Assembly (NCBI GenBank): GCA_905221615.1 | Contig: CAJNDT010000129.1 | Span: forward strand, 174,568-238,567 | Length of the DNA stretch: 64,000 nt | Reading direction: 5' to 3' | Source of the DNA: Symbiodinium sp. CCMP2592 | Lineage: Eukaryota; Sar; Dinophyceae; Suessiales; Symbiodiniaceae | Shown here: positions 35,001-46,209 of the stretch, one piece after another | Position numbering within the stretch: position 1 is the first letter of the stretch | Layout: each line of letters starts with the position of its first letter | Notes under the pieces: model-generated | The model's input: only the letters and a program-made list of their open reading frames with translations | Told to the model about the DNA's origin: nothing | The model's database searches: none | Program-made: the position numbers and the translations under genes

Positions 35001-36849
35001 TGGGTTGGAAAGTAAAAACAACCGAATGGAGTCCCTGTCTAGCTATACATATATCCGCAAACCCCTGGAGGAGCTGGTCTGTCAAGCTGGAATAACTGGC
35101 ATGGTGACGGCGGATCCAGCAGCGGACGGCAAGGACCAGATCACATGTTTTATTGAATTGGTTTGGAAATTAACAACAACCGAATGGACCCCCTGTCTAG
35201 CTATACATTTATCCGCAAACCCCTGGAGGAGGTGGTGGGTCAAGCTGGAATAACTGGTATGATGACGGCGGATCCAGCGGATGGCAAGGACCAGATCACA
35301 TGTTTTTTTGAATTGGGTTGGAAATTAAAAACAACCGAATGGAGCCCCTGTCTAGCTATACATATATCCGCAAACCCCTGGAGGAGGTGGTGGGCAAAGC
35401 TGGAATAACTGGCATGGTGACGGCGGATCCGCAGGATATGGATTCTTGGACCTATACGTACCCGAAACCCTAAACCACCCTAAACCCCTAAACCCCTAAA
35501 CCCTAAACCCCGAAACCCTATATTAAAGCCGCTTCGGGAACCCAATAGACAATTATATCATTTTCTAAGTACGGAGTATGTATACATATACATGCATGTG
35601 AACCGAGGACATGGATGGGGACAAGGATCGTACCAGCAGCAGGGAGGCGGAGGACATGGTTTTTAAACCCATTCTTCCGGGATTTGTTTGTCCTTATAAG
35701 CCCTTAATTTAAACCTTGAACCGTAAAACCTAAACCACAAACCCAAAAGCCTGCTATGCCTAAACCCCGGAACCTTTAGTTCTACTTATCTGATATGGAT
35801 ACTGAATACACATAGCCAAACCAAACCGAGGATGGCCAGGATGGCCGAATGATGGGACCGGCGGATCCACAGGATCCACAGGAGATGGTTTCTAGGCATG
35901 GTTTTAATCTCATAACCTAATCTTGTGGAAGGGTTTGTCCTTAAACCCTAGTAGCCCTGAAGCTTAAAACACAAACCCGAAACCCAATTCTAGAACCCAT
36001 ACTTCTACTTATCTGAAAACAACCTAATGCATACCCAGAACACTCAGCCAAGGACAGGGCAACGCAGACGGTGGACAGGGTGCCACAGGCAACGGTGGAG
36101 ATGGAGGAAAAGGATCCTAGGACTCATGGACTCTAGGATTGAAGCTTTTTGATTATACGCAGAATTCTAGTGCTTAAACCAACCTTGTGCACACCCAGAG
36201 CACTCAGCCGAGGAAGGGGTGCCAAAGGCAAGGGACCTGGAAAAGGAGCCTTGGTTTGAAGTGAACATTTGGTTTGTTTTAGGTACTGTGTGTGGTAAAG
36301 CCCCAAGCCCAAAACTAACACGCAGTAGGCTTGAAGTGAGCCTTTTTTACTTTTGTGTCTCGTCTTGCTGGAACCCCATGCCCAAAACCCGAAACCGCTG
36401 AACCCCATCCCAGGTGACGATGGCACTGGAGGACTCCAGTGACAACAAAATTGTAGCCTGGGTATTTGTTGATTGATTTGAAAGAGTGGGTTGGACAGCC
36501 CTGACAGTGGGTTGGAAAGCCCTGACAGTGGGTTGGAAAGCCCGGAGTATAGAATAGGAGAACATGAAAATCTCCAGGACCGAGCATCGTCGAGGCTGAT
36601 GAGGGCCTGTCGCCCCGCACCGTGCAGGCCATCAACCGCGACTATCCGAGAGATTTCCTTTACCAATGCCGGCAATGTGGAAGGTACACGTACATAGGAA
36701 GACAGTCCTTCATCCGAAGCGAGGACAGCAAGGGTTGTGTCGACAGTGCATGTGCTTCGTTTCGTGGCCGGTCGAAAACAAAGGGACTCTACCGGATGTT
36801 GAACCGGAATGGAGTGACACCCGAAAGTTTGGGTTTGTTGGATCCATAG
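29025..36849 (+). CDS. Large split gene: zinc-finger, Pro/Gln-rich protein
   Basis: Function unknown. Exon 1 from 29025 encodes MSGKGPGRHGKDSGG... RHLWFSYEEEPRMPWAQWLE. Further coding blocks: about 29430-29595 (EDLVYARTQSGTDLEYWNWL, EEWYQTHQARSAPPPWWNQE), 29656 (DMVPEEFYGPRRWRWRT), repeated GPMDQQ units (30.0-31.5 kb), a C2H2 finger near 32040-32165 (GGNWCADDGSYCLLCNAYVT, then H-x5-H in SENHTRRMRNH), repeated GPMDTQPPTQQ units (32.4-32.9 kb), TPGGDDWNSWSNYRGTA near 33060, and a last exon 36570-36849 (PRTVQAINRDYPRDFLYQCR, QCGRYTYIGRQSFIRSED) ending TPESLGLLDP-stop. The finger type is common in dinoflagellate proteins. Introns hold hairpin repeats and telomere-like DNA. It could be two genes, and the gap plus duplication at 34.4 kb makes the middle unreliable. 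Confidence 0.5.
29990..31540 (+). repeat. Tandem microexon-like GPMD(x)Q units alternating with telomere-like introns
   Basis: At least nine units start ACAGGACCCATGGACC or a near variant after TGACAG and many run to GGACCCGGATGA. Each opens G-P-M-D and is Gln/Gly-rich in one frame. Between them lie GATGACCCTAAACCCTGAAC-like stretches that end in TGACAG. From 30.75 kb the spacers also carry one GGGTTGGAAAGCCC hairpin per unit. This looks like exons of about 50-80 bases with GA...AG introns made of telomere-like sequence. Confidence 0.7.
32426..32920 (+). repeat. 98-bp tandem array (microexon plus mini-intron)
   Basis: TGACAGGACCCATGGACACG recurs at 32526, 32624, 32722 and 32820, exactly 98 bp apart, with variants before and after. 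About 56 bases encode GPMDTQPPTQQAQQGQQGP and about 42 bases (GATGAATTG...CTGACAG) look like a GA-AG mini-intron. If so it would be among the smallest introns in the window. Confidence 0.85.
33120..33590 (+). repeat. About 165-bp tandem repeat, three copies
   Basis: TTGGGTTGGAAATTAAAAAC or close variants start units near 33143, 33301 and 33458, each with CCCTGTCTAGCTATA and CCGCAAACCCCTGGAGGAG. The units carry a partial hairpin stem (GGGTTGGAAA) without the CCC arm. Copied again at 34.98-35.45 kb. Confidence 0.85.
34414..34513. other. Assembly gap (100 N)
   Basis: Exactly 100 undetermined bases, the usual placeholder for a gap of unknown size. Confidence 0.99.
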
Positions 36850-36924
36850 GAAGTTTGTGTTTGGTGGATATAGGACTGGTAACCACTAGGACTCTTAGGA
36901 ACAACTGCTATTCGGATATCTACT

Positions 36925-36966
36925 GCTACTGCAACTACGACTACTACTACTACTACTACTACGACA
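36925..36966. repeat. CTA trinucleotide microsatellite
   Basis: (CTA)n with interruptions, just downstream of the last exon of the zinc-finger gene. Confidence 0.9.
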
Positions 36967-37339
36967 GCTACAGAAAACTTTCAGGTGTCACTCCATGAAA
37001 ACCCTTTTTCTTCCGCACGTGGTGGGTGGATAGCCACGCTGCAGACGCCGTGGGTCTTCCGTGTGGAGAAAATGAAAGCCGAAAGAGGGGTTGGAAAGCC
37101 CGGAGCCAAATGTATAACCCTGAGCCCATAAAACATTGAAGCCAATAATACATAAGTCCCGGCAAGTAAAACCCGATAGATTCTGACCCCCAAAGTGTAC
37201 TCCACCACAAAAGGGTTGGCAAGCCCGGCTGGATTGACAGCATAAAGCCTGAACTCAATATGAGTAGCGGCAACTCAAACCCGAGAGGTGGACGCCCATT
37301 GAAAACCAAAAGGGTTGGAAAGCCCTTCAGGAACCCTAT

Positions 37340-38960
37340 TACTTAGGAATCCCAATACTGTCAACTAGACTAGATACACTAGTAATGAAGTACAGGAATC
37401 AAAAGTAATTGAAATAGTTAAAGTATTTGTATATGAAATAAACTAAATATTCAAAATAGATTATGACATTCTGTAAAAGGAATTCAAAGACGTCACTTAA
37501 AATAGATACTGGTTACACTATTCATGAAGTATATGAATCAAAGTAATTGAAGTAGTTAAAGGATTTGTATGGAATATATCAAATATTTTAAATACATTAT
37601 GACATGTTGTAAATGGAATTCAGTGACGTCACTGGATACTGGGTACACTATTCATGAAGTATATGAATCAAAGGAATTGAAGTAATTAAAGTATTTGTAT
37701 GGAATATATCAAATATTTTAAATACATTATGACATGTTGTAAATGGAATTCAGTGACGTCACTTAAATTAGATACACTATTAATGAAGTACATGAGTGAA
37801 TGTAATTGAAAAAGTTAAAATATTTGCATGGAATAAATTAAATATATCCAATACATTATGACATCATGTAAACGGAAAACATCTATAATAATCAAAAAAG
37901 AAGAAAACACACACAAAATCATATGAAGAAATATGAATAACCATGAAGATCCATGAAATCATATGAAGGAACATGACGAGCCATGAAGAGCCATGAAGAC
38001 CCATGAAGAACCATGAAGAACCATGAAGAACCATGAAATCATATGAAGAAATATGAATATTTATGAAGTGGCATGAATTTAATGAATAAATTAAATATAT
38101 TGAGTTAAATTAATTAAATTAAATAAATAGAATCAATAAATTAAATAAATTAAATAAATAGAATCAATAAATTAAATAAATTAAATATATTGAATTAAAT
38201 TAAATTAATTAAATTAAATAAATAGAATCAATAAATTAAATAAATTAAATAAACTAAATTAAATTAAATTAAATTAAGTTAATTAAACAAATTTAATACA
38301 TCAAATAAACTTAATTCAATGAAATAAGTTGAATTGAATAAGTTAGATTAAATTAAATAAATAAATTAAATACATTAAATACACTTAATTAAATTAAATA
38401 AACTGAACTAACTAAATTAAATTAAATAAATTAAATAAATTAAATACATTAAATAAACTTAATTAAATTAAATAAATTGAACTAACTAAGTTAAATTAAA
38501 TTAAATTAAATCAAATTAAATTAAATTAAATTAAATCAAATTAAATTAAATTACATTAAATAAACTTAATTAAATGAAATAAGTTGAATTAAATGAATTA
38601 AATTAAATTAAATAAATAAATTTAATACATTAAATACACTTAATTAAATTAAATACATTGAACTAACTAAATTAAATTACATAAATTAAATAAGTTACAT
38701 ACATTAAATAAACTTAGTCAAATTAAATAAATTGAATTAATTAAATTAAATTACATAAATTAAATAAGTTAAATACATTCAATAAACTTAATTATATTTA
38801 ATAAATTAAAGTATTTAAATGAATTGAATTCAATAAATCAGTTAAGTTCAATTTCATAAATTATTTGAACGAAATTCATTAAATTAATTTAAATAAATAA
38901 ATGACATGGATTGACTGAATCAAATGAAATTCAACCAAATACATAAAACTAATCAAACTC
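37340..38960. repeat. AT-rich block: about 135-148-bp repeats, CCATGAAGA repeats, then ATTAA low-complexity
   Basis: 37350-37870 has four diverged units with TTCATGAAGTATATGAATCA and CATTATGACAT; three include GACGTCAC, and two of these the full palindrome TGACGTCA. 37940-38060 is (CCATGAAGA)n. 38080-38960 is low-complexity ATTAAATTAAAT. Nothing coding. It separates the zinc-finger gene from the next gene. Confidence 0.9.
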
Positions 38961-39039
38961 AATATGTATGCCACGATATGGAATATGTGTTCTCCCAAAC
39001 AAATTTAATTATCGAAGTGAACATCTATGCTGCTGCTGC

Positions 39040-39350
39040 TGCTGGGGCTTTCCAACCCGTCTGTTCTCCAAGAACTATAAATATAAACAAATCACAATCT
39101 ATGCTGATGCCGAGGCTGGGGCTTTCCAACCCGTCTTTTTGTGCTGCCACCTCGTTGCCCTTTTTGGTGCTGCTGCTGGGGCTTTCCAACCCGTCTTTTT
39201 GTGCTGCCACCTCGTTGCCCTTTTTTCTGCTGCTGCCGGGGGCTGGGGCTTTCCAACCCGTCTTTGTGTGTACTGCCACCTCGTTGGTCTTTGTTGCTGC
39301 AATCTCAGCTTTGTTGCTGCTGCTGCTGCTGCTCGGGCTTTCCAACCCTT
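39040..39350 (-). repeat. Inverted cluster of hairpin repeats in a tandem array of about 60 bp
   Basis: GGGCTTTCCAACCCGTC occurs four times and GGGCTTTCCAACCC-like once more (near 39046, 39118, 39178, 39245 and 39338), opposite to the rest of the family, with GCTGCTGCTG and TGTGCTGCCACCTCGTTG between them. This is the only sizeable antisense block of the family. Confidence 0.88.
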
Positions 39351-39544
39351 GCTATGTTTCGACGTACATATGCATTATTCGTGTATTCACACACACACAC
39401 ACACACACACAGCTTCAGCCCTGAACCCTCAAACCCGCAACCCCGAACCCAACCGAAAGCCCAGGCCCATGCATGTTTTTTTGAATGACCAAAGGATTTA
39501 GGATCAAACTCTAGCTACAGATCCCCTCTAGGACCAGCAGTGCC

Positions 39545-41518
39545 ATGCCGCTGATGAAGAAACCCGCCGCCAAAAGACCCGCCGCATGCACGGAAATCGT
39601 CCCCTACAAGAAGCCCAAATCCGAATTGGATGAGGATGAGGAGGAAAAGGAGGAAGAAAAGGAAATGGAGGAGGAAGATGAAAAGGAGCCATGTGACAAT
39701 GAAGAGGAAGACCCTGAAGAGGAGCAGGAGGATGCAAAGGAGAAGGAAGGAAAAAAGAAAAAGAAGAACCCCAAGCTTAGCAAAGAGGCTTTGGAGAACC
39801 ACCAGAAGTTTATGAAGGAATGTGGGAAGAAGGATATGACCGTTGAGCAAGTCGACGAAGCAATGAAGAATGCCAGCACCAAGACACAAATGAGTTTGTG
39901 GAAGGCCTTCGAGACCAGTAGGATTGCAGAAGGCCACCAGGATGAGTTCCTCAAAGCCTGTGGATCGGTGGGCTCCACGAAGAAGAAAAGGAAGATGCTG
40001 AGCTCGTGGATATTGGACGGGGGGAAGTTCACGAAGCACTACAAGCAAGCAATTCAGAACTATAGCACCGGAGCACCTAGGATGCTGAGGGTATGAACTT
40101 GTCTTTTTTTGGATAATGAAACCCTTGGATAATGAAAACCTTGCATAATGAAACCCTTGGATAATGAAACTTCATGGATCTTTTTATTTGGAATACAGAA
40201 CTTAGGCCAAGCAGCAAGTAAAGTGGATTTGGCTTTCAAGGACGGAAGCGGAACGCCGCATAGGCGCTGAGGAACTCAAGGATCGTGTGCAGAGAAAGAC
40301 GATTGTGTGGCGCCGCAATCCAGAAGACCAGAAATATTTCCAATTCAGGTGTCTGGACTTTTCATTGGTTTTTGATTTACTTTGAGGATATGTAGAGATA
40401 TACAGTGTATACATATATATATATATATATCTATCTATCAGGTAAGAGCCAAGAAGTTGCAATACGATTATCCTTAACCCTTTATGGTAAATTAGGGTAT
40501 CCTACCATGAAACCATATTCCAAATTTCTGGAGTGCACAGGTTTGCGAAAGAGTCCGACGAAGTCTGGACGGAGAAGTCGCAGCAGAGGAGAGGATTCTC
40601 CGAGGCAGCGTCAACTAAGGAGGACATGCTCGAATGGAAAAGGGGAATGAAAGAGGGGCCGGTCATGGTGGATGACTTCGACTTCGAAGAGGGGTCAGGC
40701 GACGAGGTCGACCCGGACGAGGACCCCCTGGGGTTGGCTACCACCAAGGGTAGGGGGAGGAAGGAGAAGGAGGAGGGAGGAAAAGAAGAAAAAAGAAACA
40801 AGTGGGAGAATGAAAGCCAGGCCAGCCGGTGTAAGCTAGCAGCTAGCACATGTTGCTGGGTTGGTAAGCCCTTAGCTGGGTTGGTAAGCCCTTGGCATCA
40901 AATCCAAAACCCCAGATGCTAAACTAAACCGTTTACCCGAACTCTAGAACTCATAAATACCCCTACTACGATCATAAATTCCACCTCTTTTGGAGAATGC
41001 CTTAAACTCTTCATACACCCTAAACCTTACAAAAGATCGTTACTTTCATATGGTTTTTGGAAAACCCCCCAATCCCTTCTTTTCACAAATTCCCCAGAAG
41101 CCCTTTCATTTCATGTTGCAAGCCCTTCAACACCAAACCCAAACAGGTTTCGAGCGCCACTACGAAGCTGGAGCTGGAGAAGAAGATCATCGTGTTCAAG
41201 ACCGAGCTTGGGAAGGAGATCGGGAACCTGGAGAACAGCATGCTTCAGATCAAGGAGTCAACCGTGGATGCGAAGACCAAGAAGGAGCTTTACAAGCTTG
41301 TCAAAGAGGCCGGGTTTTTCTGTCAGTGCACTTGATTCGTGAAATAACAACAACATCGCCAGGCAGTGACAAAGGCTGAGGAATCCAAGACTTGCTTGGA
41401 GAAGTTCAAAGGATCAGCGAAGATGAAAGCCGAGGATGTAGGATCTGCCTTGCAAGATGCAGTGGCTGCACTAGGACTTGCCAAGCAGGCGAAATCGCAG
41501 GCAAAAAAGAAGGTCTAG
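39545..41518 (+). CDS. Five-exon acidic/basic protein with K-K-P-A tag, unrecognised
   Basis: Exon 1 (39545-40090) starts MPLMKKPAAKRPAACTEIVP, then a Glu/Lys-rich stretch and a helical domain (LSKEALENHQKFMKECGKKD; SLWKAFETSRIAEGHQDEFL). The GTATG donor is at 40091. Exon 2 (about 40200-40348) has TEAERRIGAEELKDRVQRKT and PEDQKYFQF. Exon 3 (about 40541-40834) has FAKESDEVWTEKSQQRRGFS and an Asp/Glu-rich segment. Exon 4 (about 41147-41320) is a coiled coil (LELEKKIIVFKTELGKEIGN). Exon 5 (about 41366-41518) ends QAKSQAKKKV-stop. Total about 430 residues, probably nuclear. Degenerate copies of exons 2 and 3 lie in an intron of the next gene. Two GGGTTGGTAAGCCC hairpins sit in the exon 3-4 intron. 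Confidence 0.65.
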
Positions 41519-41941
41519 GAACAACGAGCCGGCAGGACGATCCGAGAAGAAAAAAACGGACCCCCCGCTGCTGGGTTGGCTAAGCCCTGTTATGTGTACC
41601 CGGACTGGACAGTCCACGCTGCTGGGTTGGTGTAAGCCCGATAATTGAACCTTAAAGTTTGGATTAACTCTTTTCGTGTAATCGCTGCCTCAAGAAAAGA
41701 TTGTAACTTCCATAGCTTTTTGTCAAATTCCCTAAAGCCTAGAACCTTGAAACAAGCACCAACATCATATGTCTTTTGGATAATCCGCCGAACCCACTAG
41801 CCCGAAAAATTAACCTTTAGCTCCATGTAATCGCTGCCTCAAGAAAAGATTGTAACTTCCATATCTGTTTGGCAAATTCCGCAAAGAACTCAGCATGCTA
41901 TGTCTTTTGTATAATCCCCGAACCCCCTCTTGTACCCAGCC

Positions 41942-44900
41942 ATGGCAAGCTCGAGGAAGAGGGCAGCGAGCCCCCCACCAAGGAAGGAGCAACTGAAATC
42001 CCCTTTGGCTATTCTGCTTTTGAAACGATGGAGCAGTGGAGATATCCCAGCAGTTCTGGTTCAGGAAGTGGCCAGTGCAGCCGTCATGTCTGGCTGCGAT
42101 GCACCAGATGTCAATGCACTGAAGAGATTGGGGTGTGACGGCCTGCAACCTGGAACCTTGGACTTTTACAAATTGGATTATGTTTGGTGTTTCGTAGCTC
42201 TACCAACAATATATTGTAGATACAGTATATATGTATTTGTATAAGTACCTGGAACCATGGACTCTTACACACTGGATTTTTTTGGTGTTCTTTAGCTCTA
42301 TGAACAAAACTTAACTTAAGTACTTCGAACCATGGAAAATTGTAAGACTACACATAGGATATCTTTGGGGTTTCTTCGCTTTATGGAGACTTAATTAAGT
42401 GAATGTATACATGTATACATGTTTCTCTTGACAACCAGTATAAGGCAACATACAACGGGACCTCAAGAGAAACTTCTTCAAGGACATGGTCTTTCCGGAG
42501 TGCCGGATGATCAAGTCCACGCTGAAGGGCAAGAGTCCTACTGGAACGGAGACGGAATGCCCTGGAGAGGTACCTGTTGTTTTGCCGGAGGACTGGATCG
42601 GCTCCCTCAAGGACAGCAACTTAGAGGAGGTGTTGGGCATGGATGGAGTGGAAAACTTTTGGAAGGAGCAGTTGCAATGGGACAACCCCAGGATACAAGC
42701 TTCAAAATCGTTTTTCCGCAACCTCTCCAAAGACGCTGACAAGAATCACGTCGTGCCCTTTGCACTGCACCTTGGCCGCATCAATGGTCTTGGTACAGAA
42801 GGGCTGGACAGCCCAAGGATTGTTTTTGTTACAGAGAGGGTTGGACAGCCATGGGCTGACTGGCTCGAGAATTCTGGACTGCATTGAAGGGATTGGACAG
42901 CCCATGGATGTGAAAGAGTTTGATGGGTTGGACAGCCCAGAGGGAGGGCCATCAACCGCAACTATCCGAGAGATTTCCTTTACCAATGCCGGCAATGTGG
43001 AATGTACACGTACATAGGAAGACAGTCCTTCCTCCGAAGCGAGGACGGCCACTTGTGGTTTAGCTACGAGGAAGAGCCTCGTGTGCCATGGGCTCAGTGG
43101 CTTGAGAATTCTGGACTGCTTTGAATGGGTTGGACAGCCCATGGATGTGAAAGAGTTTGAGGGGTTGGACAGACCGGGATCCCAAGAATATCTGGAGGGA
43201 GAACACCCGCCACTTATGGTTCTGGACTTCTTTGAATGGGTTGGACAGCCCATGGATGTGAAAGAGTTTGAGGGGTTGGACAGCCCAGATGTAAGGAAGG
43301 AAGGCAGTTTGGGGGGTCACAGAAGCAACAGCCAGCAAGGACGAGATGATCGGGTGGAACAAAGGCATGAAGGAGTGACTTTGAGGAGGGGACCCCGGAT
43401 GAGGAATGGACTTGATGCAGAAGGGTTGAACAGCCCATGGATTGTTTTTGTTACAGAATGGATTGTGGGTGTAGAGGACCGAGGCCGAGCCACGCATAGG
43501 AGCCGACGAGCTGAAGGACCCTGTAAGGAGAATATGGCCATGGCGAAGGAATGAAGACACAGAAGGGTTGGACAGCCAAAGGGTTGGAAGGGCTGGACAG
43601 CCCGTGTAACGAGAAGAACAATCGCTAAGGAACCCATGAAGATCAGAAATACTTTCAGTTTCGGTGAATGGACTGGATTGAATGGGTTGGACAGCCCAAG
43701 GATATAGGCTTAGACTTCTTTTTGTTCTTGGATTGTTTTTGTTACAGAATGGTTGGACAGCCCATCAGGATGTTTTTTGCTGTCACGAGAAAAAAAATCA
43801 GGCACGGTGATGCCGCACCGCACACCGAGACTGATTCGCTGCTGACGGTGAGTATGAGGAGTATGACCTCGAAACTACCGGTGAACCACAGCCAGCTGGT
43901 GCCTTGGATGTTTAATCGGCATGAAAGTCTAGAATACTTTTGTTTCCGAATGCATATTAAATAGTGGTTTCTTTTATAGCTAAAGTCCAAGCCTCACTGA
44001 GGTGTTGTTTACAATTCCAAAATGTATTGTCACGGAAAAGCTTTTGGCTGATCTGTGGGACGCCATCGTGGACAGTTTCAAACGGATGGCAAAGCATAGA
44101 ACTGGGATGGTCTTTGCAATCATCGGTGACCTGGACTGGTTTTATTCTGAGTTTGCTTTCCCGCGACACAACCAGCAGCATCCCTGCCCGTGGTGCTGGT
44201 GCAACCAGATGCTATGTGTGCATTCGCATGTTTTGTTATGCTATTTCCCACGTATATGTATATTTATATGTATATGTATATGTCTTTGTATATGTATATG
44301 TAAATGTATATGTATCTGTTTATGCATGTACATGTATAAACAGATATGCATATGTGTGTGTGTATGAGACAAGTATATGTGCTATGAAGCGAAGGACAGA
44401 TGTACCATGGAACGACCTGAGAGCAAGTGCTGCTTGGAGAACGCAAGTGAAGACAGCAGAGGACTTTTGCAACGAGTTCGGCGGCCACAAGCTCTTCGCC
44501 ATCCCTGGCCTCAACCCACTTGCAATTGCTTTGGACACTCTGCACACATGGGATCTGGGCATAAGCTGCCACCTCCTCGGATCGTTTTTGTGGGACTTGG
44601 TTGAGGATGCAGGCCATGGAAACAGGGACGACCGCTGGAAAGAGATTTATGAGGAAATACAGTCCATTTATGAAGGATTGCATGTGGCTGCCAGCCAGAG
44701 AATCGGAAGATTGAAATGGAGGGACGTGGCGAAGTCCAACCAAGTATTTCCGGTTCTCAAACATGTGAAAGGACGCCGAGTTAGGCACTTCGTGCCGGTT
44801 GCTCTGTCGCTTGCAGAACGGTACAAGGAAACCTGCCTGAGATATTATGTCATGCTGTAGTTGGTTGTTTTCACAGATGCTGCTACAGGATCTTTTTTTT

Positions 44901-45505
44901 TGGACCTTATCCGAGGACGAGGACCCAAAATCCCAGCATCGCTTCTTGGCCATTGAAGCTTTGGCGAAGATGTATGCACCTTGGATGTCTAGAATAATTG
45001 CCGAAGAGTTTGTTTCAAGTGTAGAGTTTCGCGAACTAGGTTTAAGAAGACTGTATGTATCAGGATTTGGTGGACCAGCCGGATGTGAGATGGAAGAAGG
45101 AGGACCAAATCGCATTCAGCAAGTCCGTGGAGAAATGTCTGAAACACTACCAATGGCTTGGAAAACATTGCTTTGAGAAAAAGCTCTTGAGATATTCGAT
45201 GGTCCAGAAGTTCCACCTCACTGCCCACATGCCCTCCACGGCCATGTTTATGAACCTGCGGTTGTAGCTTGGACCGCATTTCAGATTTTCCCTGTCCATA
45301 ACACGTCTACGGGATTTGCAAGCACGCCTTCATGAGGACGTGGTGCTACGGTGCCGAGAGCTTCATGGGAACTATGGTTCATTTGGCCGGCAGCTGTGTG
45401 CATAGCACCGCCGCTGTCAAGCTTCCCGCTGCCATGATGGCCAAGTATAGGTTCCTGTGGGATCTTTTGCTCAGGAGGGTTGTGGACTTGGACTTGGATG
45501 ACTGA
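41942..45505 (+). CDS. TNP2/CACTA-like transposase candidate of a dinoflagellate-expanded family (about eight exons)
   Basis: Coding blocks in order: 41942-42130 MASSRKRAASPPPRKEQLKS...; 42446-42771 (LKRNFFKDMVFPECRMIKST, PEDWIGSLKDSNLEEVLG); 43804-43912 HGDAAPHTETDSLLTVSMRS; 44002-44208 (AIIGDLDWFYSEFAF, HPCPWCWCN); about 44389-44830 (DVPWNDLRASAAWRTQ, FAIPGLNPLAIALDTLHTWD, LGISCHLLGSFLWDLVED); 44874-44970 (EDEDPKSQHRFLAIEALAKM); about 45053-45267; 45287-45505, ending MMAKYRFLWDLL...DLDD-stop. GDLD, then HPCxWC, then the D-x2-H-x2-DLG-x3-HLLG block resemble the RNase H core, zinc site and following region of TNP2-type transposases, with the first and second catalytic Asp plausibly in GDLD and the DTLH block. 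The third catalytic residue is not placed. Intron 42772-43803 is a mosaic of sibling exons. The exon series looks intact. Confidence 0.6.
42772..43803 (+). pseudogene. Intron mosaic of broken sibling-gene exons and hairpin repeats
   Basis: Inside the transposase-like gene. In order: hairpins; 42950-43110, the last exon of the zinc-finger gene (AINRNYPRDFLYQCRQCG) fused to its first exon (HLWFSYEEEPRVPWAQWLE); a hairpin; a damaged exon-1 copy near 43180-43220; hairpins; 43320-43410, a copy of exon 3 of the 39.5-kb gene (ATASKDEMIGWNKGMKE then a stop); a hairpin; 43478-43555 and 43633-43667, exon 2 of that gene (TEAEPRIGADELKD ... EDQKYFQF) split by hairpin repeats. None is open throughout. Confidence 0.8.
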
Positions 45506-45671
45506 TCGAAGGCAAAATGTTATGCATGGGTTGGATAGCCCTACAGCACCGTTCATGTCTGTGGAATGATATAGGCCCGGGTTGGAGAGCCCGGTAGCTG
45601 CATGAACATGAAGATGTTTTTTTTGGCAGTTCGAGCTGTGGAACCCAAGGCTTAAGTAGCTAGTGCAAGCA

Positions 45672-46196
45672 ATGGCCCTTCAGAAGAAGCCCGCCATAAA
45701 GGCGGGGTAGCAAACTTTTATGTAGATTACATCGTTTTTTTGCGCCACTGCCAGGACCAGAAGGTGAAGCGAAAGCCTGCACTGAAGAAGCCGGCCCAAA
45801 GCCACGAGAAGACCCCCAAGGTGGACGTGTTTCTTCTCGCGGGTGAAGTCATGCAATGAATACACTACTTAGGCAAATAAGGATATCAATAAACGTTTTT
45901 AGTGCAATTTTTGGCCGCATCGAGGAGCAGATGGATGCCAGAGAAGAAGCCCTTTCGAAGAAGAAGCACCCAGATGCTGATGGAGAGGAGCCGAACCTGA
46001 GCCAAGCCTCGACACTGGTACTTCCAGGAGTTCCGGGAGCTGTGCTGCCAGAATACCCGCAGAAGGATGATGAGAAACCGTTGCTAGAAGAGCCTGAGCC
46101 GGAGCCTGTGAAAGAAGCCTTCAAAGAAGAGGACAAGAAGGACAAGGAGCCAGAAAAGCTCAGGAGGCTCACAGTGTCTTTGGAGTTCGAGGTCTA
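45672..46196 (+). CDS. Small three-exon basic/acidic protein with K-K-P-A tag
   Basis: Exon 1 starts MALQKKPAIKAG (45672; an in-frame stop follows if unspliced). Exon 2 after GCCACTGCCAG (about 45753) encodes DQKVKRKPALKKPAQSHEKT...VFLLA. Exon 3 (about 45906-46196) encodes IFGRIEEQMDAREEALSKKK, a Pro/Glu-rich linker (PLLEEPEPEPVKEAFKEED) and ends LTVSLEFEV-stop. No known domain. The tag resembles those on the recombinase, the methyltransferase and the 39.5-kb gene. Confidence 0.55.
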
Positions 46197-46209
46197 GGAC
46201 TGTCTTTGG

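Larger units (their letters stand above)
32557..36272. repeat. 1.86-kb direct duplication interrupted by a sequence gap
   Basis: Sequence before the gap (about 32656-34413) recurs after it (34514-36272) at a constant offset of 1858 bp, e.g. GCAGGATATGGATTCTTGG at 33573 and 35431. Copies differ by scattered substitutions and by an indel near 33800/35650. The gap falls exactly where copy 1 meets copy 2, so this may be two alleles or an unresolved tandem repeat rather than a true pair. Confidence 0.85.

Noticed and set aside
39025..39501. Reading frames rich in GAFQPVF or GWKAPA peptides
   Set aside because: They run across the inverted hairpin tandem array and change frame between units.
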